Shown: positions 1-9,556, counted from the stretch's first letter. The stretch is 64,000 nt of DNA from Streptomyces sp. 6-11-2 (GCF_006540305.1 NZ_BJOR01000001.1:2170001-2234000), one strand, 5' to 3'. Notes: generated by a model from the sequence alone, not told the origin. Translations and numbers: made by a program.

Positions 1-541
1 CCTCCGCGGTGGCCCGACGGCGACGGCGCTCGGCCGGAGCGTCCTCTCCCCCACGCTCGGCCTCACTCGAGCGGGCGGTGCCCCCAGCCGGCTGGCCGGG
101 GATCTCGATCTGCTGCTGCGCCACGGCCTTGGCGGAGGCGCCCGACTGCTCCACGTCGTTCGAGGGCTTGGCGGAGGGGGCCTCCGCCGCCTTCTTCGCG
201 GGCGCGGCCTCCTCGCCCGTACGGGTGCGGGAGGTGCTGCGGCGCTTCGGCTTGGTCTCGGTGGCGTCCCCCGCGGCAGGCGCGGCCTTCGCGGCGGGGG
301 CGCCCCCGGCCGCCTGCGCCTCCTTGATGACCTCGATCAGCTGGCTCTTGCGCATGCGCGCGGTGCCCCTGATACCGAGGCCGGATGCGACCTGTTGCAG
401 CTCGGCCAGCACCATGCCCTCGAGGCCGGTACCGCGGCGCCGCCGGGAGCCGGCACCGGTGGCAGGCGCGGAGGCGTCCGTGGCGGGCGCGGCAGCGGTC
501 TCCTCGACACGTGCGCCCATCAGATCGGTGGTGTCGCTCAC
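1..541 (-). CDS. rho: Transcription termination factor Rho, N-terminal part (gene runs off the window)
   Basis: Only the first 180 codons are visible; the RNA-binding and ATPase domains lie outside. The GTG start at 541 is preceded by GGAAGGA. Residues about 40-80 (GTGLEGMVLAELQQVASGLG then RMRKSQLIEVIKEAQ) match the Rho_N helix-extension-helix domain. This is followed by an Ala/Lys/Arg/Glu-rich low-complexity segment, the long insertion typical of actinobacterial Rho. Known role: ATP-dependent RNA helicase that ends transcription. It lies directly downstream of thrB on the same strand, the gene order usual in Streptomyces. Identity is inferred from the N-terminal domain plus synteny and is quite secure. 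Confidence 0.88.
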   Translation of the reverse strand, partial: MSDTTDLMGARVEETAAAPATDASAPATGAGSRRRRGTGLEGMVLAELQQVASGLGIRGTARMRKSQLIEVIKEAQAAGGAPAAKAAPAAGDATETKPKRRSTSRTRTGEEAAPAKKAAEAPSAKPSNDVEQSGASAKAVAQQQIEIPGQPAGGTARSSEAERGGEDAPAERRRRRATAE

Positions 542-938
542 GAAGGGTCCTTCCCTGGAGCGGACGTCGGCCTGTCTGGCTCGGCGACCGGTTGTGCTGT
601 CCGGCTTCGGTCCTTGCTGGTGAACCGTGCCGGGGCGGTGGTCCGCCCAAAGCGGCGGAAGAGATTTCTGGTGATTGGCGCTTCCTCGACCATCAGCGGC
701 ACCGAGTGTCACTGAGTCACGTGGCGTGGTCGCACCGATTCCGGAGCGTGCCCGGCGGACCGCTCAGTGTGCGCATACGAGGTACTGCCCAGGTACGACG
801 TACACCACACAGTGCGGCTTGGGGGGGCTCCCGGAGGAATGTCTGTCCCGGACGGGGACACGAGGCACCTCGCCATGGTGGGGTCGGGTGCAGACTTGAG
901 GTTAACACTACCGGATCCAACAAACATTCCCCCTCTCG
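542..938 (-). other. rho leader region, no gene
   Basis: About 400 bases without a supportable gene between the thrB terminator and the rho start. A long leader is common for rho and may carry autoregulation (inference). On the minus strand a TAGTGT hexamer near 905-912 could be a -10 box, but no convincing -35 is visible. Confidence 0.4.
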
Positions 939-960
939 AAATCCGGCAACCGCCGGATTT
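939..960 (-). terminator. Hairpin at thrB stop
   Basis: AAATCCGGC and GCCGGATTT form a perfect 9-bp stem around a 4-base loop. The stem touches the thrB stop codon (TCA at 960-962 on the plus strand). No long T-run follows, as is usual for Streptomyces hairpin terminators. It would separate the threonine operon from rho. Confidence 0.6.
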
Positions 961-1889
961 CAGATCTCCCCGCCTGCCGCGAGCGGCAGTACGCAGGCTC
1001 CTTGCAGGTCGAGACTCAGCCTGTTGGCGGCCCAGTCGGCGCCCGCCAGTTGCTCCACCTTGTCGGCGGTGCCCGCGTCCGCGAGCGCCATGACGGTGGG
1101 TCCGGCGCCGGAGATGACCGCGGGGATGCCGTCCGCCCGAAGCCGCTCCACCAGCGCCGCGCTCTCCGGCATGGCGGGGGCGCGGTACTCCTGGTGGAGG
1201 CGGTCCTCAGTGGCCGGCAACAGCAGCTCGGGGCGCCGGGTGAGGGCCTCGACGAGCAGGGCGGCGCGGCCCGCGTTGACGGCGGCGTCCACGTGCGGCA
1301 CGGTGCGCGGCAGCAGGCCGCGCGCGATTTCGGTGAGCACCGGCTTTCCCGGCACGAAAACCACCGGAACGATGGAATCGGAGGGCTCCATCCTGATGGC
1401 CCGGGCCGCTCCGGCCTCCATCCAGGACAGGGTGAACCCGCCCAGCAGACAGGCCGCCACGTTGTCCGGGTGGCCCTCGATCTCGGTGGCCAGCTCGAGC
1501 AGCGCGGTGTCGTCGAGCCTGGCCTCGGCGCCTATGGTCACGGCGCGGGCCGCGACTATTCCGGCGCAGATCGCGGCGGAGGAGGAGCCGAGACCGCGGC
1601 CGTGCGGAATGCGGTTGGCGCAGACGATCTCCAAGCCGCGCGGCTGTCCGCCGAGGACGTCGAAGGCGGTGCGCAGCGAGCGGACGAGCAGGTGCTTCTC
1701 GTCCCGCGGCAGCGTCTCGCTGCCCTCGCCGGCGATGTCGATGTGCAGCCCGGAGTCGGCCACCCGGACCACGACGTCGTCGTAGAGCCCCAGCGACAGG
1801 CCGAAGGCGTCGAAGCCTGGGCCGAGGTTGGCGCTGGTGGCGGGGACGCGCACCCGGACGGCGGCGGCGCGGAACGCGGGACCGGCCAT
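960..1889 (-). CDS. thrB: Homoserine kinase
   Basis: 309 residues. Phosphorylates L-homoserine with ATP, the penultimate step of threonine synthesis. A GHMP-kinase signature is visible: N-terminal VPATSANLGPGFDAFG (about residues 15-30), the ATP-binding loop GRGLGSSSAAI (about 98-108) and the C-terminal SGAGPTVMAL motif. The ATG at 1889 is chosen because AAGGAGAG lies just upstream; the open frame extends further up but without these features. It is last in the nrtL-lysA-hom-thrC-thrB series and is separated from thrC by an unusually long repeat-rich gap of 728 bp. It may have its own promoter there (inference). Confidence 0.96.
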   Translation of the reverse strand: MAGPAFRAAAVRVRVPATSANLGPGFDAFGLSLGLYDDVVVRVADSGLHIDIAGEGSETLPRDEKHLLVRSLRTAFDVLGGQPRGLEIVCANRIPHGRGLGSSSAAICAGIVAARAVTIGAEARLDDTALLELATEIEGHPDNVAACLLGGFTLSWMEAGAARAIRMEPSDSIVPVVFVPGKPVLTEIARGLLPRTVPHVDAAVNAGRAALLVEALTRRPELLLPATEDRLHQEYRAPAMPESAALVERLRADGIPAVISGAGPTVMALADAGTADKVEQLAGADWAANRLSLDLQGACVLPLAAGGEI

Positions 1890-2617
1890 CGCTCGTTGAC
1901 TCTCCTTGAGCTGCGTGATGGTCGAATGACACTCGACAGGAACGGGGAAGACCCTCAGGCCACGGAGACGACGCGGCACCGCCACCTGCGTGGGCGTGTG
2001 CGGCGGTCGGGTTCCCTACAGCCTATCGAAGGAAAGTTCAGTGGCGACATAGGGCGCACGGGAGGCGCACGATGCGTGTCGCAAGCCCCCCGTGCCACCC
2101 TCCTCCGAAGTCTCCTGGGAGAGACGCCTCCGCACGCCGCGCGGTTGCGTGGCTTGCGCGGTGCGCGCGCGTTGCGCCGACCGGGCGAAACGCGGTGGGC
2201 GAGCGGCCTGAGCACCGGACCGACGGGCACCGTCGGCGGACGGAGGCGTCGGGAGCGTCGACGGCGGGTGCTGCCGACCGGGCCGCGCTCGGCACCGGAC
2301 GACGGCGGCCGATCCGCCCGGACGTGCGGCGGAGCGGCTGAGCCGACGACGACCGACCGGTGACGGCTCGACCGTCACTGGCTCGACCGTCACTGGCCCT
2401 CGACCTGCACCGGCCCGTGCGGAGCCGGCCCGTGCGGAGCCGGCCCGTGCGGAGCCGGACGCGGTCGGTCCGTCGTCGCGCTTGTCGTCGGCACTCGTCG
2501 TCGCGCTCGTCGTCGCGCTCGTCGTCGCGCTCGTCGTCGCGCTCGTCGTCGCGCTCGTCGTCGCGCTCGTCGTCGCGCTCGTCGTCGCGCTCGTCGTCGA
2601 CGGTGCGGGCGGTGCGG
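1890..2617. repeat. thrC-thrB intergenic minisatellite region
   Basis: No gene is supported. Three tandem repeat blocks lie side by side. The 15-mer GGCTCGACCGTCACT occurs twice at 2365-2394. The 15-mer CCGGCCCGTGCGGAG occurs three times at 2410-2454. The 12-mer GTCGTCGCGCTC occurs eight times without error at 2497-2592, with partial copies on both sides. The remainder (1890-2360) is very GC-rich and featureless. Identical copies imply recent slippage. Open frames across the repeats merely read low-complexity peptides such as VVAL or ERDD units. Confidence 0.85.
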
Positions 2618-3676
2618 TCAGGCCAGGCCCAGGCGTTCGGCCGCCGTGGCCGCGTCGACCGGGACCGTGACCGGCTGGGGAGCACCGGCGACGGCCCAGT
2701 CGGGGTCCTTGAGGCCGTTGCCGGTGACCGTGCACACGATGCGCTGGCCGGGGTCGACCTTGCCCTGCTCGGCCGCCTTCAGCAGTCCGGCCACGGACGC
2801 GGCGGACGCCGGCTCGACGAAGACACCCTCCTGCGCGGCCAACAGCCGGTAGGCGCGCAGGATTTCACGGTCCGTCACCTCGTCGATGGCACCGCCGGAC
2901 TCGTCGCGCGCGGCCAGGGCGTACGTCCAGGAGGCGGGGTTGCCGATACGGATCGCGGTGGCGATGGTCGACGGGTCCTTGACGACCTCGCCGCGCACGA
3001 TCGGGGCGCTGCCGGAGGCCTGGAAGCCCCACATGCGGGGCGTCTTCGTGGCGAGGCCGTCCGCGGCGTACTCGCGGTAGCCCTTCCAGTAGGCGGTGAT
3101 GTTGCCCGCGTTGCCGACCGGCAGGACGTGGATGTCGGGCGCGTCGCCGAGCATGTCGACGATCTCGAAGGAGGCCGTCTTCTGGCCCTCGATACGCACC
3201 GGGTTGACCGAATTGACCAGCGCCACAGGGTAGTTGTCGCTGAGCGCGCGGGCGAGCGTGAGGCAGTCGTCGAAGTTGCCGTCGACCTGGAGGATCTTCG
3301 CGCCGTGCACGAGCGCCTGGCCCATCTTGCCGAGCGCGATCTTGCCCTGCGGCACCAGCACCGCGGAGACCATCCCCGCCCGTACGGCGTAGGCGGCCGC
3401 GGAGGCGGAGGTGTTGCCGGTGGAGGCGCAGATGACGGCCTTCGCACCCTCCTCCTTGGCCTTGCTGATCGCCATCGTCATACCGCGGTCCTTGAAGGAC
3501 CCGGTCGGGTTCGCGCCCTCGACCTTGAGGTGGACCTCGCAGCCGGTGCGCTCGGAGAGCACCTGCGCGGGCACGAGAGGCGTACCGCCCTCGCGGAGCG
3601 TCACGACCGGCGTGCTGTCGGACACCGGCAGCCTGTCCCGGTACTCCTCGATGATTCCGCGCCACTGGTGGGTCAT
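2618..3676 (-). CDS. thrC: Threonine synthase
   Basis: 352 residues, PLP-dependent. Converts O-phosphohomoserine to threonine. The PLP lysine is K62 in [11 protein letters not shown], the hallmark of the fold-type II threonine synthase/serine dehydratase group. A phosphate-binding glycine loop (LPVGNAGNI) lies about residue 185. Length fits the short bacterial class. ATG at 3676 has GAAGGAGAG upstream and begins only 6 bp after the hom stop, so the two are almost certainly co-transcribed. Confidence 0.96.
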   Translation of the reverse strand: MTHQWRGIIEEYRDRLPVSDSTPVVTLREGGTPLVPAQVLSERTGCEVHLKVEGANPTGSFKDRGMTMAISKAKEEGAKAVICASTGNTSASAAAYAVRAGMVSAVLVPQGKIALGKMGQALVHGAKILQVDGNFDDCLTLARALSDNYPVALVNSVNPVRIEGQKTASFEIVDMLGDAPDIHVLPVGNAGNITAYWKGYREYAADGLATKTPRMWGFQASGSAPIVRGEVVKDPSTIATAIRIGNPASWTYALAARDESGGAIDEVTDREILRAYRLLAAQEGVFVEPASAASVAGLLKAAEQGKVDPGQRIVCTVTGNGLKDPDWAVAGAPQPVTVPVDAATAAERLGLA

Positions 3677-3682
3677 TGCTGG

Positions 3683-4975
3683 TTACTCTCCTTCAACCCG
3701 CATGATGCTGGCGACACCCCGCACGGTGTCGAGCTTGCGCAGCGCCTCCACGGTCCCGCCGAGGGCGGCGTCGGAAGCACGGTGGGTGACGACGACGAGG
3801 GAGGCCTCGCCGTCCTTGCCCTGCTGGCGAACAGTGTCGATGGAAACCCCGTGCTCGGCGAACACGGTGGCGACCTGGGCGAGCACACCCGGTTTGTCGG
3901 CGACGTCCAGGCTGATGTGGTAGCGCGTGACGACATCACCCATGGGCGACACGGGCAGCGCTGCGTACGCCGACTCGCCGGGCCCGGTGGTCCCGCTGAG
4001 CCGGTTGCGGCACACGGCGACAAGGTCGCCGAGCACGGCGGAGGCGGTGGGCGCGCCGCCGGCGCCGGGCCCGTAGAACATGAGCTGCCCGGCCGCGTCG
4101 GACTCGACGAACACGGCGTTGTAGGCGCCGCGCACGGAGGCCAGCGGGTGGGTGAGCGGAATCATCGCAGGGTGCACCCGGGCGGTGACGGACCCTCCGT
4201 CCTCGGCCCGCTCGCAGATGGCGAGCAGCTTGATGGTGCAGCCCATCTCCTTGGCGGAGACGAAGTCCGCGGCGGTGACCTCGGTCATGCCCTCGCGGTA
4301 GACGTCGTCGAGCCGTACGCGCGTGTGGAAGGCGATCCCGGCGAGGATGGCGGCCTTGGCGGCGGCGTCGAACCCCTCGACGTCGGCGGTCGGGTCGGCC
4401 TCCGCGTACCCGAGCGCAGTGGCCTCGTCGAGGGCCTCCTGGTAGCCGGCCCCCGTGGAGTCCATCTTGTCGAGGATGAAGTTGGTGGTGCCGTTGACGA
4501 TGCCGAGCACCCGGTTGACCTTGTCCCCCGCGAGGGACTCGCGCAGCGGCCGGATCAGCGGGATGGCACCGGCGACGGCGGCCTCGTAGTAGAGGTCCGT
4601 GTCGTTGGCCTCCGCGGCGGCGTGCAGGGCGGCCCCGTCCTGGGCGAGCAGGGCCTTGTTCGCGGAGACCACGGAGGCACCGTGCTCGAAGGCAGCGGTG
4701 ATGAGCGTCCGGGCGGGCTCGATCCCGCCGATGACCTCGACCACGACGTCGATGTCGCCGCGTTTGACGAGCGCGGTGGCGTCGGTGGTGACGAGGTCGG
4801 CGGGAATGCCCTCGCGCACCTTGTCGGGGCGCCGCACGGCGACCCCGGCGAGCTCCACCGGGGCCCCGATCCTGGCTGTGAGGTCGTCGGCGTGCGTCGT
4901 CATGATGCGCGCCACCTCTGAGCCGACAACCCCACAGCCCAGCAGCGCCACCTTCAGCGGACGCGTACGCATCAT
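3683..4975 (-). CDS. hom: Homoserine dehydrogenase
   Basis: 430 residues. Reduces aspartate semialdehyde to homoserine with NAD(P)H; branch point to threonine and methionine. The N-terminal Rossmann motif VALLGCGVVGSEVA (about residues 8-21), the ANKALLA and VNGTTNFIL catalytic-core motifs, and a C-terminal ACT domain (about 355-425, starting YHISLDVADKPGVLAQV) suggest threonine feedback control. The start is ambiguous: tandem ATGs at 4975 and 4972 follow GAGGTCGG, whereas the ATG at 4993 and the longest frame at 5023 lack a good ribosome site. The lysA-hom gap of 203 bp may hold a promoter. Confidence 0.95.
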   Translation of the reverse strand: MMRTRPLKVALLGCGVVGSEVARIMTTHADDLTARIGAPVELAGVAVRRPDKVREGIPADLVTTDATALVKRGDIDVVVEVIGGIEPARTLITAAFEHGASVVSANKALLAQDGAALHAAAEANDTDLYYEAAVAGAIPLIRPLRESLAGDKVNRVLGIVNGTTNFILDKMDSTGAGYQEALDEATALGYAEADPTADVEGFDAAAKAAILAGIAFHTRVRLDDVYREGMTEVTAADFVSAKEMGCTIKLLAICERAEDGGSVTARVHPAMIPLTHPLASVRGAYNAVFVESDAAGQLMFYGPGAGGAPTASAVLGDLVAVCRNRLSGTTGPGESAYAALPVSPMGDVVTRYHISLDVADKPGVLAQVATVFAEHGVSIDTVRQQGKDGEASLVVVTHRASDAALGGTVEALRKLDTVRGVASIMRVEGE

Positions 4976-5178
4976 CCGACCTCGTTTCCTCATACCGTCT
5001 ACGGTTGGACCAGTCTCACTCACCGGAACGGAGTTTCTGCTATTTGTCCGGATCGTGAGACGTTTATTTCATTTTCGTCGGCCTGGAAAACAGGAGATCT
5101 TCCGGCCGCCCCGCGCCGCGGTCACTGTCGGCGTCATCGGGATCATTGGCGCCATCGGAGTCATGGGGATCACTGGGT

Positions 5179-6570
5179 TCATCCGACGTCGAGCCGCAGG
5201 AGGTCCTCCTCCGTCTCCCGGCGGACGATCACCCGGGCCTCCCCGTCCGCGACGGCGACGACCGGCGGACGCAGCGCGTGGTTGTAGTTGCTGGCCATGG
5301 ACCGGCAGTACGCACCCGTGGCCGGCACGGCGATGAGGTCACCGGGTGCCAGGTCGGCCGGCAGAAAGGCGTCCTTGACCACGATGTCCCCGCTCTCGCA
5401 GTGCTTGCCCACGACCCGGACGAGCATCGGCTCGGCGTCGGAGACCCGGGAGACGAGCGCGACGCTGTACTCGGCGTCGTAGAGCGCGGTGCGGATGTTG
5501 TCGGACATGCCGCCGTCCACGGACACGTACGTCCGCAGCCCCTCCAGCGGCTTGATGGTGCCGACCTCGTAGAGCGTGAAGGCGGTGGGTCCGACGATGG
5601 CGCGCCCCGGCTCGACGGAGATACGGGGCGTACGGAGCCGGGCGGCCTCGCACTCACGGGTGACGATCTCGGTCAGCGCCTTGGCGATCTCGTGGGGCTC
5701 ACGCGGGTCGTCGTTGCTGGTGTACGCGATCCCGAGCCCGCCGCCGAGGTCGATCTCCGGCAGCTCGACCCCGTGCTCGTCCCGGATGTCCTTGAGCAGC
5801 CGCACCACGCGGTGCGCGGCCACCTCGAACCCGGACATGTCGAAGATCTGCGACCCGATGTGGGAGTGGATGCCGATGAGTTCGAGCCCGTCGAGCTGGA
5901 GGGCCCGCCGTACGGCCTCGGCGGCCTGTCCCCCGGCCAGCGGGATGCCGAACTTCTGGTCCTCGTGCGCGGTGGCGATGAACTCGTGCGTGTGCGCCTC
6001 CACGCCGACCGTGATCCGGATCTGCACCCGCTGCCGCTTCCCGAGCGACTGCGCGATGTGGGCGACCCGCACGATCTCCTGGAAGGAGTCGAGCACGATC
6101 CGCCCGACCCCGGCCTCGACGGCCCGCTGGATCTCGTACGGGGACTTGTTGTTGCCGTGGAAGGCGATCCGCTCGGCCGGCATTCCGGCGGAGAGCGCGG
6201 TGGCGAGTTCGGTGCCGGAGCAGACGTCGAGGTTCAGCCCCTCCTCGTCGAGCCACCTCACGACGGCCCGGGACAGGAACGCCTTCCCGGCGTAGAAGAC
6301 GTCGGCGTCGTGCCCGAAGGCGTTGCGCCAGGCCCGCGCCCGGGCCCGGAAGTCGGCTTCGTCGAGGACGTAGGCGGGGGTGCCGACCCGTTCGGCGAGG
6401 TCGGTGACGGCGATACCGCCGACGGTCACGACACCGTCCTCGCGCCGGTGGACGGTCTGCGCCCAGACCTTGGGGTCGAGGGCGTTGAGGTCGGCGGGCG
6501 GGGCGGAGTAGTGGCCCTCGGGCAGGACATCGGCGTGACGGGGCCCGGCGGGATGTGCGGAACGGCTCAT
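5179..6570 (-). CDS. lysA: Diaminopimelate decarboxylase
   Basis: 463 residues. Decarboxylates meso-diaminopimelate to L-lysine, last step of lysine synthesis. Fold-type III PLP enzyme: PLP lysine K96 in [17 protein letters not shown] motif, glycine-rich GGGLGIAY loop, EPGRAIVG and the active-site Cys in CESGDI. ATG at 6570 starts 26 bp after nrtL. In the same operon direction as hom, thrC and thrB, giving an aspartate-family cluster. Confidence 0.96.
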   Translation of the reverse strand: MSRSAHPAGPRHADVLPEGHYSAPPADLNALDPKVWAQTVHRREDGVVTVGGIAVTDLAERVGTPAYVLDEADFRARARAWRNAFGHDADVFYAGKAFLSRAVVRWLDEEGLNLDVCSGTELATALSAGMPAERIAFHGNNKSPYEIQRAVEAGVGRIVLDSFQEIVRVAHIAQSLGKRQRVQIRITVGVEAHTHEFIATAHEDQKFGIPLAGGQAAEAVRRALQLDGLELIGIHSHIGSQIFDMSGFEVAAHRVVRLLKDIRDEHGVELPEIDLGGGLGIAYTSNDDPREPHEIAKALTEIVTRECEAARLRTPRISVEPGRAIVGPTAFTLYEVGTIKPLEGLRTYVSVDGGMSDNIRTALYDAEYSVALVSRVSDAEPMLVRVVGKHCESGDIVVKDAFLPADLAPGDLIAVPATGAYCRSMASNYNHALRPPVVAVADGEARVIVRRETEEDLLRLDVG

Positions 6571-6596
6571 GTCAGTGCGGCTCTCTGTGGACTCTC

Positions 6597-7664
6597 TCAG
6601 AGGTGTTCGGGTGCGTCGATGCCGAGCAGGGACAGGCCACCGGCCAGCACCGTCCCGGCGGCTTCGGCAAGGGCGAGCCGGGCGCGGTGGGCGGCCGAGG
6701 GTTTCTCCTCCCCGCGCGGCAGCACGGTCGCGAGGAAGGGCAGCACGGCATCGGCAACGCTGACGAGGTGCCGGGCGAGAACGTCGGGAGCGCGGTGGTC
6801 CGCGGCGCGGGCGAGCACGCGGGGATGGTCGGCGAGCAGGGTGACCAGCTCGGACGGGATCACGTCGACGGGGCCCGGCTCGGCGCCGAATCCCAGGTCG
6901 GCCGCGTTGCGGCCGAGGGCTCGGGTGCGGGCGTGGGCGTACCGGACGCGGAAGAGTGGGTTGCTCTCACTCTGGACGAGATGCCCGTCATGCCCGTCGT
7001 GCTCGTCGCCGATACGGGGCCGGTCGTGTCCGGCGGGGTGCAGCAGGGCCCAGCGGGCGGCGTCGCGGCCGAGAGGGAGGGGGTCGGCGGGGGCGGGGAC
7101 GGGACGGATGTCGACGCCGGGGAGCGAGTCATCTGGGGCATCGACGCGGACGCCCAGGACCTGCTCCCAGTCGGCGGGGAGAGAACTCGCGCAATTGACC
7201 CTTCCCTCGCCCCCCTGGGACCGGAGAAGCCGCGCCACGACGTCCGCGACAACGACGGCACGGACCTCGCGGGGACAGCGCAGCTCGACGGCGGTCCCGG
7301 TCGGCCGCGGGGCGTACCCGTACCGCTCCCCGGACTCCCGAATGTCCTCCACCAGCCGGACGAGGGCGGCCTCGGCGTCGGCGTCGCGGAGGCTGATGTT
7401 GAGGAACCCGGGCCCGGTGACGGTGACGTCGTCGATGCCGTCGAGGCCGAGCAGATGGCCCCGGAGCACCTGGGCGACGAGCGGCGCGGGCTGTCCGGCG
7501 GGCCTGGCGAGCTGGAGGGCGATGTTGGTGGCGTAGTCACCACAACCGCCGGGCCGGGGCGGCGTGACCACGACCCGCTCGGGCACGCCGACGCTCAGCT
7601 CCCCCACGTCGACAGCGCGGCGGACCGCGCTCAGCACGGTACGGGAGAGCTCCACGGGGGTCAC
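6597..7664 (-). CDS. nrtL: ArgRS-related anticodon-binding protein (NrtL-like), non-catalytic
   Basis: 355 residues. The N-terminus resembles the Add-1 domain of arginyl-tRNA synthetase ([13 protein letters not shown] and [11 protein letters not shown]), and the C-terminal 120 residues resemble the DALR all-alpha anticodon-binding domain. The middle lacks the HIGH and KMSKS signatures expected of a class I catalytic core; the whole protein is about 200 residues shorter than a working ArgRS. Such proteins sit next to lysA in many Streptomyces and are listed as NrtL. Function is unknown; tRNA-Arg or DALR-based regulation is only a guess. It is the first gene of the lysA-thr run. Confidence 0.85.
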   Translation of the reverse strand: MTPVELSRTVLSAVRRAVDVGELSVGVPERVVVTPPRPGGCGDYATNIALQLARPAGQPAPLVAQVLRGHLLGLDGIDDVTVTGPGFLNISLRDADAEAALVRLVEDIRESGERYGYAPRPTGTAVELRCPREVRAVVVADVVARLLRSQGGEGRVNCASSLPADWEQVLGVRVDAPDDSLPGVDIRPVPAPADPLPLGRDAARWALLHPAGHDRPRIGDEHDGHDGHLVQSESNPLFRVRYAHARTRALGRNAADLGFGAEPGPVDVIPSELVTLLADHPRVLARAADHRAPDVLARHLVSVADAVLPFLATVLPRGEEKPSAAHRARLALAEAAGTVLAGGLSLLGIDAPEHL

Positions 7665-7932
7665 GGGACAAGCGTAGGGGAGGAGGGGGGTGGGTATGCG
7701 AACTCATTTGGGCGCGGTATCGCCATGTGGACGGAAACCGCCGGAATCCGCGGAGTCGCTGAGTCGCTGAGTCGCTGAGCTGTGGAGCTGTGGAGCTGTG
7801 GAGCTGTGGAGCTGTGGAGCGCCTGAGTCTCGGCCTGCCGGCCCGGGCGAAGACGTCGATCAGCTGAGGCAGCCGAGGCATCTGAGGCAACGGCGAACGC
7901 CCCCGCCCACTTGCTGATACCCATGAACCGAT
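7665..7932. repeat. 8-bp tandem repeat array between nrtL and the receiver gene
   Basis: Three perfect copies of GAGTCGCT (7753-7776) run directly into five perfect copies of GAGCTGTG (7777-7816). Both have period 8, so the tract is an eight-unit microsatellite that switches sequence in the middle. It lies upstream of the nrtL-lysA operon. No gene is seen in the interval. Confidence 0.85.
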
Positions 7933-8355
7933 TTAGCCGCTACTACGCCCTGCGGGCTCGGCCTCCCCGGCCCCACGGGCCCCACCGTCGATCAACCGCC
8001 GCACGACCCGCACGAGTTCCGCGGGCTCGAAGGGCTTGGCGAGGAAGGCGTCGACGCCGACATCGAGTCCGGTCTCGACCTCGTACTGCGAACAGGCGCT
8101 GACGATGGCGAGCGGAAGATCACGGGTGAGCGGATCGGCCCGCAGTCGGGCCGCGGTCCGCAGCCCGTCCAGTCGCGGCATGACGACATCGAGCGTGACG
8201 ACATCGGGCCGCACCCGATGCACGACATCCAGACACTCGGCACCATCGGCCGCGGTCACGACCTCGAGCCCCTCAAGCTCAAGATTGACCCTGATCAGCT
8301 GCCGGATGACCTTGTTGTCGTCCACAACAAGCACCCGACCCGAAGCGGCTGGCAC
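7933..8355 (-). CDS. Stand-alone response regulator receiver protein
   Basis: About 140 residues, a single CheY-like receiver domain with no output domain. Acidic pocket in VLVVDDN, phosphoacceptor Asp in VVTLDVVMPRLDG, and conserved Lys in AFLAKPFEP. The start is uncertain: GTG codons at 8355 or 8358 put the protein just ahead of PAASGRVLVVDD; the open frame reaches 8433. No ribosome site stands out. The partner kinase is not adjacent. Location beside lysA/nrtL is conserved in Streptomyces as far as I recall. Confidence 0.85.
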   Translation of the reverse strand: MPAASGRVLVVDDNKVIRQLIRVNLELEGLEVVTAADGAECLDVVHRVRPDVVTLDVVMPRLDGLRTAARLRADPLTRDLPLAIVSACSQYEVETGLDVGVDAFLAKPFEPAELVRVVRRLIDGGARGAGEAEPAGRSSG

Positions 8356-8516
8356 CACTCGAGAGTAGGTCCGGACCGGCCACCGCGTCCGGCTTTTCCC
8401 CACTTCCACCCCGTCCGGGGGACCCACCCCCACGGCCTCACCGGAAAACGTTCATGACCACCCTCCCGGAACTGGTAGTGTTCTACCCGTCGCCGCGCAG
8501 ACAACGCGCCCGACCC

Positions 8517-8588
8517 GCCCCCGTAGCTCAGGGGATAGAGCAACGGCCTCCGGAGCCGTGTGCGCAGGTTCGAATCCTGCCGGGGGCA
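8517..8588 (+). tRNA. tRNA-Arg (anticodon CCG)
   Basis: Full cloverleaf: acceptor GCCCCCG pairs with CGGGGGC, D arm GCTC/GAGC, anticodon stem ACGGC/GCCGT with loop CTCCGGA (anticodon CCG), T arm CAGGT TCGAATC and CTG. 72 bases without encoded CCA. It lies at the left edge of an accessory island and its 3' half is repeated near 14392-14433, so it is probably an integrase target. Confidence 0.97.
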
Positions 8589-8740
8589 CCCTGTATGAGG
8601 TGCCCAAAGACCCCGTCACCAGCGGAAACGCTGAGGTCGGGGTCTTCGCGTTTGTGCAGGCGTATGCGGCCCGAAGCGGGCGTATGTCGGGACCTGTGGA
8701 TGAGGCGTGGGCGGGATCTTGAAGCATCGCCGCAGGTGAG
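8589..8740 (+). other. Putative attachment-site flank, copy A
   Basis: The sequence after tRNA-Arg up to CGCAGGTGAG at 8731-8740 recurs in part at 10249-10336 and 14400-14570. Shared blocks include CCGAAGCGG, GTATGTCGGG and CGCAGGTGA. Together with the tRNA 3' half it marks one boundary of an accessory island (inference). Confidence 0.6.
8607..8646 (+). terminator. Terminator after tRNA-Arg
   Basis: AAGACCCCG pairs with CGGGGTCTT (9 bp) and encloses a second small hairpin AGCG-GAAA-CGCT. A worn copy of the same structure follows the tRNA-like repeat at about 14450-14490. Confidence 0.65.
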
Positions 8741-8809
8741 CCACGCTCTCCACGGTTCTCGTCTCTGGCGAGACAGCCACCCGACAGGCAGGCCCGACGT
8801 GTCAGAGGT

Positions 8810-9490
8810 GTGCGCTTGGATGAGCGGGTGACCGTTCATGATGTTGCTCGGCAGCTGCCCGAGATAGCCGTCCTCCGTGAGCACTGCCGTTCCCTGGCCA
8901 TCCTGGAGGCGGTCCTGAGCCCTGAGTGGTCGGGCCGTGGTCACTCCTTCAACGACCGCTGGTCCGAGAAGGAGTCGATGGCCTCAATGCGGAGTGGATC
9001 GGGCGACGACTACTCGATCGTTTTCTCAGCCGCCGGCGCCTGCGTCCGTGGATTCGATCACGAATCACCTATGAGCCCCTACGTAGAGGACAGGCTGTGG
9101 CCCGGAGTGCTCGACGAGGTTCCTGACGTCTTCCGACCGTGCGTTGAGGACCCCGCGTTCTCGTATGACGGATTGCCTCGCGTCACTGCGTGCATATGGC
9201 GAGAGACGGGAGACGGCAGCTGGAGAACAGGGACGATCGACTTCCCCGGGGAAGCAACGGAAGACCCGGACGGATCCGAGTACCTCTTCCAACTGCTGGT
9301 GGACCGCTCGCCGGAAGCGTTTCAGCGGTGGGCCGAGGACAACTACGAGGTCCCGGTCGACCTGGAGGCCGTTCGCCACGTCTTTTCTCGCCGTCCTCTG
9401 ACCGAAGAAGTGGTCAGCGCACTGAACTCGGAGATCACTCTGGCCGACCTCGCGGAGGACATCGCGGAGATCGGCTGTCCGATGAGCTGA
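8810..9490 (+). CDS. Hypothetical protein, accessory island
   Basis: 226 residues, acidic, soluble, no signal peptide or membrane segment. I do not recognise a domain. Trp-rich stretches (RWSEKESM, CIWRETGDGSWRTGTIDF) and a C-terminal helix-rich tail are visible. The GTG start at 8810 follows GTCAGAGG. It lies alone just inside the tRNA-Arg island. It has the look of the orphan cargo or immunity-type proteins found in such islands, but nothing in the sequence proves that. Confidence 0.7.
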   Translation: MRLDERVTVHDVARQLPEIAVLREHCRSLAILEAVLSPEWSGRGHSFNDRWSEKESMASMRSGSGDDYSIVFSAAGACVRGFDHESPMSPYVEDRLWPGVLDEVPDVFRPCVEDPAFSYDGLPRVTACIWRETGDGSWRTGTIDFPGEATEDPDGSEYLFQLLVDRSPEAFQRWAEDNYEVPVDLEAVRHVFSRRPLTEEVVSALNSEITLADLAEDIAEIGCPMS

Positions 9491-9556
9491 AACATGCGGC
9501 ACCGACATGCCCCTGGACACGACGCCGGGGGCCTCAGACACGGTCAGGTGCCGTCC

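Noticed and set aside
2497..2592. CRISPR array
   Set aside because: Repeats are directly adjacent without spacers and no cas genes exist in the window. No CRISPR was found elsewhere.
2482..2670. Open frame reading VVAL repeats on the plus strand
   Set aside because: It is a by-product of the 12-bp tandem repeat; no ribosome site and no non-repeat domain.
5146..7536. Long plus-strand frame opposite lysA and nrtL
   Set aside because: Antisense shadow of two clear genes.
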